Source: Patulibacter sp.
Lineage (GTDB): Bacteria > Actinomycetota > Thermoleophilia > Solirubrobacterales > Solirubrobacteraceae
Length of the DNA: 45,769 bases
Assembly: GCF_030655195.1 (NCBI RefSeq)
Contig: NZ_JAURWA010000112.1
Coordinates: 1-45,769, forward strand
Reading direction: 5' to 3'
In this document: positions 7,786 through 15,428 of the stretch, piece after piece
How positions within the stretch are numbered: position 1 is the stretch's first letter
Layout of the letters: every line of letters begins with the position of its first letter
Made by a program: the position numbers and the translations under genes
The notes under the pieces: model-generated
Seen by the model: only the letters and a program-made list of their open reading frames with translations
The model's database searches: none
What the model was told of the DNA's origin: nothing

Positions 7786-8091
7786 ATGGGCCCTATCGGA
7801 CCTACGGAACTGATCGTGATCCTCGTGATCGCGCTCCTCGTGCTCGGCCCCAAGAAGCTCCCCGAGGTCGGCAAGTCGCTCGGCAAGGGCATGCGCGAGT
7901 TCAAGGACAGCCTCGCGAGCGCGAACCCGTTCGACGACGACGACGACGACCGCCCCGCGCCGCGCAAGACGCCGGCGCAGCAGGTCGCCGCCGCGCCGAT
8001 CGGCACCGAGGACGACGACGTCCCGACGGCGAAGGCGTCCGACGAGGACAGCCGCGAGGCGCAGGACGCCTTTGGCGCCAACAAGTCGTGA
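7786..8091 (+). CDS. tatA: TatA-family twin-arginine translocase subunit
   Basis: 101 aa. Single N-terminal membrane helix (TELIVILVIALLVLG) followed directly by the amphipathic helix PKKLPEVGKSLGKGMREFK, with the conserved FG/LG-P hinge, then a charged disordered tail with a run of six Asp (DDDDDD from a GAC repeat). TatA forms the pore-like part of the Tat export system for folded proteins. It begins 4 bases after cysM, so they are one operon. No tatC or tatB is in the window. Confidence 0.9.
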   Translation: MGPIGPTELIVILVIALLVLGPKKLPEVGKSLGKGMREFKDSLASANPFDDDDDDRPAPRKTPAQQVAAAPIGTEDDDVPTAKASDEDSREAQDAFGANKS

Positions 8092-8146
8092 CGGGGGCCG
8101 CCGCGGGCTCCGGCCCGCACCCGTCGGCCGGCCTCCGGGGTCGGCG

Positions 8147-8563
8147 ATGAGGATCTCCCGCGCACACCTGGATCAGGTGATCGCCCACGCCGTCCGGGAC
8201 GCCCCGGACGAGTGCTGCGGGCTCCTCGCGGTCCGCGACGGCGACGTCGTCGGTGTCCACGAGCTCGAGAACGTGCTGAACGGGCCGAAGGTCTTCGGCT
8301 TCGAGCTCGGTGGGTCGTCGTACCCGCGCGCGATGATGGCCATCGACGACGAGGACGCCGAGGCCAGCGTCCTCTACCACTCGCACACGCGGTCGGCGCC
8401 CTACCCGTCGCAGACGGACATCAACTTCGGCCGCGACCGCAACCGGCTGCCCGGCGTCGAGTGGCTCATCGTCGGCACCAAGGGCGCGGAGCCCGAGGTC
8501 CGCAGCTACCTGATCGACGCGGACGGCGAGGTGACCGAGGTCCCGGTCACCGTGCTCGACTGA
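8147..8563 (+). CDS. mec: Mec-type JAMM/MPN+ metallopeptidase
   Basis: 138 aa. Complete JAMM zinc site: Glu22, HSH at 78-80, then Ser88 and Asp91 (HSH-x7-S-x2-D). In mycobacteria Mec releases free cysteine from the CysO-cysteine adduct; other JAMM proteins (QbsD) trim residues beyond the diglycine of a sulfur carrier. Both roles are plausible here because CysO ends GGAA. The ATG at 8147 gives the usual length; the longer frame from 8072 would overlap tatA. Probably cotranscribed with cysM-tatA (55-base gap). Confidence 0.9.
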   Translation: MRISRAHLDQVIAHAVRDAPDECCGLLAVRDGDVVGVHELENVLNGPKVFGFELGGSSYPRAMMAIDDEDAEASVLYHSHTRSAPYPSQTDINFGRDRNRLPGVEWLIVGTKGAEPEVRSYLIDADGEVTEVPVTVLD

Positions 8564-8654
8564 CGGAGGACCCGCGGGCGTCGGGCCGCCCACGGCGGAC
8601 GGCGGCCGTCGTGCGAGCGACCGGACGGTCACCGACGCACGACACCCGGCCGGA

Positions 8655-8694
8655 GAACGACGAAGGGCCGCTCGAGGGCGGCCCTTCGTCGTTC
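8655..8694. terminator. 17-bp perfect hairpin between convergent genes
   Basis: GAACGACGAAGGGCCGC (8655-8671) pairs fully with 8678-8694 around a 6-base loop. It lies between mec (ends 8563) and the DUF1802 gene (ends 8732 on the minus strand), so it can terminate both. There is no T-tract on either side. Confidence 0.65.
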
Positions 8695-8699
8695 CTGCG

Positions 8700-8725
8700 G
8701 GCCCGGCCTCCGCGGAGGCCGGGCC
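8700..8725. terminator. 26-bp perfect GC palindrome
   Basis: GGCCCGGCCTCCG (8700-8712) is followed directly by its reverse complement. It starts 5 bases after the preceding hairpin and 6 bases from the DUF1802 stop; it most likely acts as that gene's terminator or a back-up for mec. Confidence 0.5.
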
Positions 8726-8731
8726 GCGCCG

Positions 8732-9379
8732 CTAGATCAGCGCGGCCGGCAGCTCCGCGCGCTCGGCGGTGCCGTCGAGGATCGACTCGATCTGGTCCGT
8801 CGCGCGGGTGAACTCGTCGTCCGAGAGGACCGGCGTGCCCTCGAAGGGGAGGTCGCGCTGGATCTCGAGCCACGAGCGGCAACCGCCCATGTCGTCACGC
8901 ACGCGGACGGTCACCGGACGCGGGATCCGGTAGGCGCGCAGCAGCACGACGTGCAGCGGGTGCCGGTGCTTCCAGTTCAGGCGCTTCTCGGCGTAGTCGG
9001 GCGTCCACACGTAGTACGGGGACAGCGCCTCGACGATGCGGGCGTCCGTGACCGTGTAGTGCGCGACGGCCTCGGCCCAGGCCCGGATGCGCACGCGCTC
9101 GGGCTGCGGGATGCCACCGTCCTCGGTCAGCGCGGCCGCCGGCGGATCGCCGTCGGGCCAGACGCCCTCCTCGAGGGCACGGCGCAGCTCCGGGAGGTGG
9201 GACTCCCGGATGACGTCGTTGCGCTGGTGATCGAAGGTGGGGTAGAGGAAGAATCGATCGTGGTCGAGCCGGAAGTGCTTGTGCTCTTCCCGGACTCCGC
9301 CCTTGCGAAGCGTGAGCAGCTGCTCACCCTCGGCGAGGGCACGGACCGTGACCGCCCATTCCTTGAAAGCAATCGGCAT
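8732..9379 (-). CDS. DUF1802 family protein
   Basis: 215 aa from the ATG at 9379. The start MPIAFKEWAVTVRAL, the LLTLRKGGVRE segment and the FFLYPTFDHQ segment are typical of DUF1802, an uncharacterised family. Middle region: ALSPYYVWTPDYAEKRLNWK; C-terminal region: RSWLEIQRDLP. Soluble, no signal peptide. The frame stays open upstream to 9520, but those 47 codons are less GC-rich, lack family similarity and contain a dyad, so I treat them as promoter DNA. No function is known. Confidence 0.75.
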   Translation of the reverse strand: MPIAFKEWAVTVRALAEGEQLLTLRKGGVREEHKHFRLDHDRFFLYPTFDHQRNDVIRESHLPELRRALEEGVWPDGDPPAAALTEDGGIPQPERVRIRAWAEAVAHYTVTDARIVEALSPYYVWTPDYAEKRLNWKHRHPLHVVLLRAYRIPRPVTVRVRDDMGGCRSWLEIQRDLPFEGTPVLSDDEFTRATDQIESILDGTAERAELPAALI

Positions 9380-9554
9380 GGCGGAACCAACTGTCGGAGA
9401 TGAAACGAACCTGCGCGCACACGCAATACCGAGCGGAGATCGCTGCAGGCCGGAGAAATCATCGTTGCAGAGACCGCTGCAAAATCCAAGCGATTGGTGC
9501 AACTCCGTGCGGCAGCGCACGGATTCGTGCCGTTCGTGCTAGGCGTCGCCGACG
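9380..9554 (-). promoter_or_regulatory. AT-richer upstream region of DUF1802 gene with TTGCAG-N6-CTGCAA dyad
   Basis: The GC content drops visibly. A perfect 6-bp dyad, TTGCAG (9465-9470) and CTGCAA (9477-9482), lies about 90-100 bases upstream of the DUF1802 ATG. Another CGCTGCA copy is at 9441-9447, within a CTGCAG palindrome (9443-9448). This looks like an operator cluster. No clear -10 box could be fixed. The DNA from 9500 to the hyuB end holds nothing else I can support. Confidence 0.35.
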
Positions 9555-11171
9555 TCAGGACCCGTCGGCGCGGGACCCGGACCCGGGGACCCCGCAACCC
9601 CCGCCGCCGGGGGTCTCGATGCGGAGGGTCTGGCCGGGCTCCATCCGGCCGCCCGCCTTCGGGGGCAGGACCCGCCCGTCCAGTGCGTGCAGGCCCGGGC
9701 GGCCGTCGTGCCCGCCGTCCGCGCCGCGCGCTCCCACGGTCCGGCGCTCCCCGAGCACCTGGTACTCCAGGGGCTCCAGCGCCTGCAGCTCGCGCACCAC
9801 GCCGTCGCCGCCCCTGTGACGTCCGTCGCCGCCGCTCCCCCGGCGCACCTCGTACCGCACGACCCGCACCGGGAACGAGACCTCGAGGGCCTCGATCGGG
9901 GTGTTGCGCGTGTTCGACATCGCGACGTGGACGGCGGACGGGCCGTCGGCGTCGGGCAGCGCGCCCTGCCCACCGCCGATCGTCTCGTACATCGTGCGGC
10001 GCTGGTCCCCGAGCGTGACGTTGTTCATCGTGCCCTGCCCGAGGGCGCGGCCCAGCGCCCCGAGCACGAGGTCCGCCACGCGCGAGCTCGTCTCGACGTT
10101 GCCGGCGACGACCGCCGGCCGGGTGCCGTCGGGCCGGGGACGGGCGTCGAGGATCGAGCCGGGACGCGTCAGGACCCGCACGCAGCGTCGGGTCCCGTCG
10201 TCCGTCGGCAGCTCGGCGTCCGCGACGGCGGCCCGGACGGCGAAGAGGCACGCGGACTCGGTCACCGCCCGCGGGCAGTTGAGGTTGTGGTGCCCCTGGT
10301 CGGGGGCGCCGCGCAGGTCGACCTCGACCTCGCCGTCGGCCACGGTCACGACGACCGACAGCGGGATCGGGCCCTCGCGGCCCTCGAGCAGGTCGTCGAA
10401 CGTGTGGCGCCCCGGCGGCAGGGACGCGATCGCGGCGCGCATCCGCCGCTCGCCGTAGTCCAGCACCTCGCCGAGGGCCGATCGGAGCGCGTCGGTCCCA
10501 CGTGCGGCCGCGAGGTCCGCGAGGCGCGCGGCCCCGGCCTCGCAGGCGGCGACCTGGGCGCGGAGGTCCGCGCGCCGCTGGCCGGGGTGGCGCATGCGGC
10601 CGGCCAGGTCGTCGACGAGACCCGGGGTGAGGGCCCGCGGGGTGATCACGACCCCCTCCTCCTCGAGGGTCGTCGAGTCGGCGGGCATCGACCCCGGGGT
10701 CCGGCCGCCCACGTCGGCGTGATGGGCGCGGGCGGCGGCGAACCCGATCGGCGCACCGGCCGGCGCCCCGGCGACGAAGACCGGCGTGACGACCGTGATG
10801 TCGGGCAGGTGCGAGCCACCCGCGTACGGGTCGTTGAGGATCCACGAGACGCCCGGCCGGTGCTCCCGGTCGCGCACCGCGGCCACCGACGCGGGCATCG
10901 CGCCGAGGTGGACCGGGATGTGCTCGGCCTGGGCGATCATCCCGCCGTCCGCACCGAAGAGCGCGGTGGAGCAGTCCCGGCGCTCCGTGATGTTCGGGGA
11001 GTGGGCGCTGCGCACCAGGACGGCGCCCATCTCGTCGCACGCCGCGCGCAGGCCGCCCACGAGGACCTGCAGGTCCACCGCGTCGAGCGCGGCGTCCCCG
11101 GTGCCGGTCCCGCCGCCGCCCGCCCCGCCGGCGCCCGGGCCGGCGCCGGTCGTGCCGTCGCCGGCGCTCAC
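9555..11171 (-). CDS. Hydantoinase B / 5-oxoprolinase-type subunit
   Basis: 538 aa from the GTG that overlaps the hyuA stop as GTGA. Family hallmarks: SAHSPNITERRDCSTALF, QAEHIPVHLGAMP, WILNDPYAGGSHLPDITVV, HHADVGG and NNVTLGD, with the Gly-rich C-terminus (RIETPGGGGCG) typical of HyuB. Together with HyuA it would form an ATP-dependent amidohydrolase or carboxylase (N-methylhydantoinase, 5-oxoprolinase, acetone/acetophenone carboxylase group); the substrate cannot be told. The first ~30 residues are Gly/Ala/Thr-rich and probably disordered. No transporter or regulator is adjacent. Confidence 0.85.
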   Translation of the reverse strand: MSAGDGTTGAGPGAGGAGGGGTGTGDAALDAVDLQVLVGGLRAACDEMGAVLVRSAHSPNITERRDCSTALFGADGGMIAQAEHIPVHLGAMPASVAAVRDREHRPGVSWILNDPYAGGSHLPDITVVTPVFVAGAPAGAPIGFAAARAHHADVGGRTPGSMPADSTTLEEEGVVITPRALTPGLVDDLAGRMRHPGQRRADLRAQVAACEAGAARLADLAAARGTDALRSALGEVLDYGERRMRAAIASLPPGRHTFDDLLEGREGPIPLSVVVTVADGEVEVDLRGAPDQGHHNLNCPRAVTESACLFAVRAAVADAELPTDDGTRRCVRVLTRPGSILDARPRPDGTRPAVVAGNVETSSRVADLVLGALGRALGQGTMNNVTLGDQRRTMYETIGGGQGALPDADGPSAVHVAMSNTRNTPIEALEVSFPVRVVRYEVRRGSGGDGRHRGGDGVVRELQALEPLEYQVLGERRTVGARGADGGHDGRPGLHALDGRVLPPKAGGRMEPGQTLRIETPGGGGCGVPGSGSRADGS

Positions 11172-13201
11172 GCCCGGTCCTCCCACGGCGCGGGGGCGGG
11201 GACGGGATCGTCCGCCTCCAGGTGCAGGGTCCCGTGGTCGTCGGTCCGGGCCGTCCAGCCCGACGGCACCACCACGGTGGCGCCGTCGAGGCGCACGACG
11301 GCGGGACCCTCGGCGGTGGTCCCGTCGCCGCCGACGCCGAGGGCCACCGCAGGCGCCTCACCACGCACGGTCTCGCGGATCGTCACGAGCTCGAGGACGG
11401 CGTCGGGGTCGTCGAACCCGTAGCGCTCCCGGTGCGCCGCGTCGAAGGCGCGGCGCAGCGCGACGGGGTCGGGGGCGACGTCGCGGACGGTCAGCTCGAA
11501 GGCCTGTCCGGCGTACCGCAGGTCGTAGGCGCGCTCGAGGCGGTCCCCGCGGGCCCCGAGGGTGTCGGGCTCCGCGTCGCCCGGGAGGCCCGCGCCCTCG
11601 GTGCCGGCGCCGCCCGTCGTCCCGGTCGATCCGTCCGCGGCCGTGGCCCCACCCGGGTCGCGGCCGAGCCCCGACGACCGGCCTTCCGGGCCACCGCCCA
11701 GCGCCTCGGTCGTGATCGCGTCCCCGCGCAGGAGGACGGTGCGGGCGGTGTCGGTGCGCCGCTCCGCGGCGGCGAGGCCGAACGCGGAGAGGACGCCGCC
11801 GGCCCGGGGGACGAGCACCCGCCCGATGCCCAGCCGCGCGGCGAGCCCGGCGGCGTGCAGACCACCCGCGCCGCCGTACGCCAGGAGCGCGAAGCCGCGC
11901 GGGTCGACGCCCCGCTCCACGGTCATGACCCGCAGCGCGCGGGACATCTCGGCGTCGGCCACCCGCAGGATCCCGCGGGCGCACGCGTCGACGTCGAGCC
12001 CCGTCGCCCCCGCGAGGCGACCGACCGCGGCACGGGCGGCGTCGACGTCGAGCGCGACCCCGCCCGCGAGCGGGGCGGCCGGGTCCAGAGTCCCGAGGAC
12101 GACGTGGGCGTCGGTCACCGTCGGCTCGGTGCCACCCCCGCCGTAGGCCGCGGGACCGGGCACCGCCCCGGCGGAGCGCGGGCCGACGCGCAGGGCGCCG
12201 CCCGCGTCGGTCCAGGCGACCGAGCCGCCGCCCGCGCCGACCGTGTGGATGTCGACCGTCGGGAGCGCGATCGGGCGGCCCGCGATCGTGCCGCCGCCCG
12301 TCTCGCGGACCCGGCCGCCGGTCACGACGAGGACGTCGCAGGAGGTGCCGCCCATGTCGAAGCACAGGAGGTCGGGCTCGCCGGTCGTGCGCGACACGAT
12401 CGCCGCGGCCGCCGCGCCGCCCGCCGGGCCCGACAGCACGGTCGTCGCCCCACGGGCCGCGGCGACCTCGAGGGCGCAGACCCCGCCGGAGGACTGCAGG
12501 ACCTGGGGGCGGGGGAGCCCGGCGTCCTCGCAGCGCGTGGCCAGTCGGCGAAGGTAGCGCCCGACGAGGGGCGAGACGGCCGCGTCGACCTCGGTCGTGG
12601 CGGCGCGTTCGTACTCCCGGAACGTCCCGACCGCCTCGTGCGAGAGCGACACGTGGACCTCGTCGCCGAGGACGCGACGCAGCGCCGCCCCGAGCGTGCG
12701 CTCGTGCTCCGGGTGCCGGTCGGCGTGCAGCAGGACCACCGCGACCGCCTCTGGCCGCAGGGCGAGGACGGCTGCGGCGACCGCGTCGGCGGCCGACGGC
12801 GTCAGCGCGACCTCGGGGCCGTCGGGACCACAGCGCTCGGGGACGGGCACCCGCAGCGCCGGTGGCACGAGCGGCGCGACGCGCGGCCGCGCCAGGTCGT
12901 AGAGGTGGGGGCGGTCCTGGCGGCCGAGCTCGACGAGGTCGACGAAGCCCTCGGTGGCGCAGAGGACGGTCCGGGCGACCCGGCCCTCGAGGAGCGCGTT
13001 GGTGGCCACGGTCATGCCGTGGCGCAGGCCGGAGACGTCGGCCGCACCGGCGCCGGCGGTCCGGAGGACGTCCCGGATCGCGCGGAGCACGCCCTCGGAC
13101 TGGTCCTCGGGCGTGGTGGGGGTCTTCGCGGTGTGGACGCGCCCGTCCGCGACGAGCGCCGCATCCGTGAACGTGCCGCCGACGTCGACCCCGAGGAGCA
13201 T
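11168..13201 (-). CDS. Hydantoinase A / 5-oxoprolinase-type ATPase subunit
   Basis: 677 aa. Begins MLLGVDVGGTFTDAALV, the phosphate-1 motif of the ASKHA ATPase fold; further family motifs are HGMTVATNALLEG, LSHEAVGTFREYERAATT, QSSGGV, SGPAGG, CFDMGGTSCDV, VDIHTVGAGGGS and LLAYGGAGGLHA. The C-terminal part holds a low-complexity Gly/Thr insert (about residues 525-560). The ATG at 13201 is supported by a TACGCT box ending 7 bases upstream; the open frame to 13318 is not needed. Coupled to hyuB by a GTGA overlap. Confidence 0.85.
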   Translation of the reverse strand: MLLGVDVGGTFTDAALVADGRVHTAKTPTTPEDQSEGVLRAIRDVLRTAGAGAADVSGLRHGMTVATNALLEGRVARTVLCATEGFVDLVELGRQDRPHLYDLARPRVAPLVPPALRVPVPERCGPDGPEVALTPSAADAVAAAVLALRPEAVAVVLLHADRHPEHERTLGAALRRVLGDEVHVSLSHEAVGTFREYERAATTEVDAAVSPLVGRYLRRLATRCEDAGLPRPQVLQSSGGVCALEVAAARGATTVLSGPAGGAAAAAIVSRTTGEPDLLCFDMGGTSCDVLVVTGGRVRETGGGTIAGRPIALPTVDIHTVGAGGGSVAWTDAGGALRVGPRSAGAVPGPAAYGGGGTEPTVTDAHVVLGTLDPAAPLAGGVALDVDAARAAVGRLAGATGLDVDACARGILRVADAEMSRALRVMTVERGVDPRGFALLAYGGAGGLHAAGLAARLGIGRVLVPRAGGVLSAFGLAAAERRTDTARTVLLRGDAITTEALGGGPEGRSSGLGRDPGGATAADGSTGTTGGAGTEGAGLPGDAEPDTLGARGDRLERAYDLRYAGQAFELTVRDVAPDPVALRRAFDAAHRERYGFDDPDAVLELVTIRETVRGEAPAVALGVGGDGTTAEGPAVVRLDGATVVVPSGWTARTDDHGTLHLEADDPVPAPAPWEDRA

Positions 13202-13208
13202 CGGGCCG

Positions 13209-13214
13209 AGCGTA
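13209..13214 (-). promoter_or_regulatory. -10 box of hyuA (leaderless)
   Basis: On the minus strand TACGCT ends 7 bases before the hyuA ATG with no Shine-Dalgarno between. Leaderless transcription is inferred. Confidence 0.5.
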
Positions 13215-13338
13215 GCGCCGGCCGGCACGGGGGTCCGGGTCGGGTGCGCCCCGCGGGGGTGCACGTGCCGGTCGGCGTCGCGGGCCGTCGCGGGCGGGCC
13301 CCACCGGGGACCGCGCACGCCGGGCCTCCCGCCGGGCG

Positions 13339-13353
13339 CCCGCGGCCCGCGGG
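13339..13353 (-). terminator. Hairpin after the 149-aa gene
   Basis: CCCGCGG-C-CCGCGGG lies 4 bases beyond the stop codon of the 149-aa gene and could fold as a compact GC stem. No T-tract. The rest of 13215-13338 is GC-rich with no gene. Confidence 0.4.
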
Positions 13354-13357
13354 GTCC

Positions 13358-13807
13358 CTAGGCCGCGAGGGCCTCGAGCGGGCGGCGCTCCGCGAAGTCC
13401 TCCACGGGCTCCTCGGTCTCGCTGAGGTGCTGGTGGGAGGGGCAGTAGCGCGAACCGTGGAGCGGATCGCGCTGGCACGGCTGCCCGCGCCGGGTGGTCG
13501 CCTGACAGGTGGGCTTCGTGCCCGTCAGGTCGTGCCCGAGGTCGGGCCGGCGCCGGAGCTCCTCCGCCACGGTGCCGACGTACGTGTCGACGGTCCGCCA
13601 GACCTGGGCCTGGGCGGCCATGGGGAAGAGGAACCTGATCTCGGTGAAGAGGCTCTTCGCCGGGTGCGCGAAGTAGTGGGGGTCGGTGACGAGCCGCTCG
13701 ATGGTGCGCTCGCACGCCCGGAGCACGCGCTCCTGGGTCGTGCGGGAGGCACCGCCGGGGAGGTTGCGGGTGACGTCGCGGTAGAGAGTCCTGGAGAGGT
13801 GGTACAT
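13358..13807 (-). CDS. Uncharacterised protein with C-terminal Cys/His (zinc-like) motif
   Basis: 149 aa. The N-terminal two thirds are helical and charged with no family I recognise (MYHLSRTLYRDVTRN, FAHPAKSLFTEIRFLF). The C-terminal part has CQATTRRGQPCQRDPLHG followed by SRYCPSH, a Cx6-7C/CxxH spacing like the small zinc-binding DUF5763-type motif in which C, C, C and H bind metal. No signal peptide or membrane helix. It is preceded by an unusually AT-rich region with dyads, suggesting tight regulation. Zinc binding is inference. Confidence 0.6.
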   Translation of the reverse strand: MYHLSRTLYRDVTRNLPGGASRTTQERVLRACERTIERLVTDPHYFAHPAKSLFTEIRFLFPMAAQAQVWRTVDTYVGTVAEELRRRPDLGHDLTGTKPTCQATTRRGQPCQRDPLHGSRYCPSHQHLSETEEPVEDFAERRPLEALAA

Positions 13808-13939
13808 GAGAGTGGGACGGTGGGTCGGAACCGTCCACCCCTCGAAACACCCCGAATGTTGGGTTTCGATGAAGATGTGGCGCCTTCTCCTCGCGAGAGT
13901 GATAAAGGCCGATTTATTGATCGAGGCGTTATACGCCGT
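13808..13939 (-). promoter_or_regulatory. AT-rich region with dyads upstream of the 149-aa gene
   Basis: A 7-bp inverted repeat, TCGAAAC (13842-13848) and GTTTCGA (13863-13869), lies 35-62 bases before the gene start. A second imperfect hairpin (GTGGGACGG / CCGTCCAC, about 13813-13838) would be in the leader. From 13897 to 13937 the DNA is AT-rich (GATTTATTGATCG, GTTATACG), which stands out in this genome and probably contains the promoter. GGCGT-TAT-ACGCC (13925-13937) falls 2 bases after the nadB stop and could serve as its terminator. Confidence 0.45.
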
Positions 13940-15409
13940 TTAGACGTCCCACCGCTCGCGCCGGGCGACCGGCACGCCGTCGGTGGGCTGGACGACCGTA
14001 TGAACCCCGTCGAGCTCCGGATCCGTGCCCGGGTGGTCCAGGCGACGATGGGCACCGCGGCTCTCCTCACGCGCCAGGGCGGCCGAGCCGATGGCGCGGG
14101 CCAGGGGATGCGGGTCGTCCAGGAGGGTCCGGAGCCCGTCGGCGTCGCGCTCGATGCCCGCGTGCCGCCACAGGGCCTCGCGGCTCTCCCGCGACGGCGC
14201 GACGACCGCCGGGGCGGAGGGCGGCGGTCCCAGGCGGTGCGGCAGGGCGGGCGCGTCCAGGCCGGCGCGGGCCGCCCGGCCGCCGTAGACGATGCACTCC
14301 GCCAGGGAGTTGGACGCCAGGCGATTGGCCCCGTGCAGCCCGGTGCACGCGGTCTCGCCGACGACGTGGAGGCCGGGCACCTTCGTGGCGCCCTGGAGGT
14401 CGCAGGCGACGCCACCCATCGTGTAGTGGCAGGCGGGGGAGACCGGCACGAGCTCGGTCACAGGATCGAGGCCCGACTCGCGCAGCGCCCCGACGACGTT
14501 CGGGAAGGCCCCCGGGTCGACGTCCCGCATGTCGAGGCGGACGTGGTCGGCCCCCTCGGCCAGCATCGTCCGCCAGACGGCCTGGGCGACCTCGTCGCGC
14601 GGCGACAGCTCGTCGACGAACCGCTCGCCCGCCCCGTCCAGGAGGGTCGCGCCCTCGCCCCGGATCGCCTCCGTCACCAGGAACCCCTCGCGGCCCGGGA
14701 TCCCGGCGACCGCCGTGGGGTGGAACTGCACGAACTCCAGGTCGGCGAGCTCGGCGCCCGCCGCGAACGCGAGCTGCGCGCCCACCCCGACGGACCCGGG
14801 CGGGTTGGTCGTCCGGCTCCAGAGCGCCGCGGAGCCGCCGCAGGCGAGGATCGTCGCGCGGGCCGCGATCGCCCTGCCGTCCTCGAGCACGACGCCGACG
14901 GCCCGGCCGTCCGTGGTCCACACCGCCGCGGCCCGGGTGTCCTCCAGGACCGTGACCGAGGGGTGGGCGACGAGCCGGGCCGAGAGCTGGCGCACGAGCC
15001 GCCTGCCGGTCGCGCTGCCCCCGGCGTGGACGACCCGTCGGTGGGTGTGCCCGCCCTCGAGCCCGAGGACGCGGCGCCCGTGCCGGTCGGCGTCGAACCG
15101 CACGCCGAGCGTCTCGAGGTCGCGGACCGCGTCGGGCGCCTCCCGGCAGAGGACCTCGGCGGCCGACCGGCGCACGAGACCGCGGCCCGCCCGCTCCGTG
15201 TCGGCGAGGTGGGCGGCGGCGCTGTCGTCGACCGCCAGCGCTGCGGCGACGCCTCCCTGGGCCCAGTAGGACGCGGTCTCCGCGAGGGGCGTGGCGGACA
15301 CGACGGTGACCCGCGCCCCGTCGCGCGCGGCGCAGAGGGCGGCGTACAGCCCGGCGGCCCCGGCTCCGACGACCAGGGCGTCGGTGGTCGCGTCGGCGGC
15401 GGCGGACAT
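13940..15409 (-). CDS. nadB: L-aspartate oxidase
   Basis: 489 aa. FAD-binding Rossmann start DALVVGAGAAGLYAALCA, then SYWAQGGVAAAL, the LEGGHTHRRVVHAGG active-site segment, QFHPTAV, and HYTMGGV/ETACTGLHGANRLASNSL, all typical of NadB rather than succinate dehydrogenase. It oxidises L-aspartate to iminoaspartate, the first step of NAD synthesis. nadA and nadC are not in the window. The C-terminal helical domain is shortened relative to E. coli NadB (540 aa). The ATG is preceded by TACGGT with a 7-base gap. Ends with TAA in AT-rich DNA. Confidence 0.9.
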   Translation of the reverse strand: MSAAADATTDALVVGAGAAGLYAALCAARDGARVTVVSATPLAETASYWAQGGVAAALAVDDSAAAHLADTERAGRGLVRRSAAEVLCREAPDAVRDLETLGVRFDADRHGRRVLGLEGGHTHRRVVHAGGSATGRRLVRQLSARLVAHPSVTVLEDTRAAAVWTTDGRAVGVVLEDGRAIAARATILACGGSAALWSRTTNPPGSVGVGAQLAFAAGAELADLEFVQFHPTAVAGIPGREGFLVTEAIRGEGATLLDGAGERFVDELSPRDEVAQAVWRTMLAEGADHVRLDMRDVDPGAFPNVVGALRESGLDPVTELVPVSPACHYTMGGVACDLQGATKVPGLHVVGETACTGLHGANRLASNSLAECIVYGGRAARAGLDAPALPHRLGPPPSAPAVVAPSRESREALWRHAGIERDADGLRTLLDDPHPLARAIGSAALAREESRGAHRRLDHPGTDPELDGVHTVVQPTDGVPVARRERWDV

Positions 15410-15428
15410 GGCGGGTACCGTATCCGTC
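15410..15428. promoter_or_regulatory. Shared bidirectional promoter of nadB and the deacetylase gene
   Basis: Only 19 bases separate the two divergent start codons. On the plus strand TACCGT (15416-15421) ends 7 bases before the deacetylase GTG. On the minus strand TACGGT (15417-15422) ends 7 bases before the nadB ATG. The two -10 boxes overlap by 5 bases in TACCGTA. Both transcripts would be leaderless. Confidence 0.55.

Noticed and set aside
7936..7950. GAC trinucleotide run as a regulatory repeat
   Set aside because: It is the coding run of Asp in the TatA tail; acidic TatA tails are common.
9380..9520. N-terminal extension of the DUF1802 protein
   Set aside because: The 47 codons have lower GC, atypical Cys/Ser content and contain the dyad; family members start at MPIAFKEW-like sequence.
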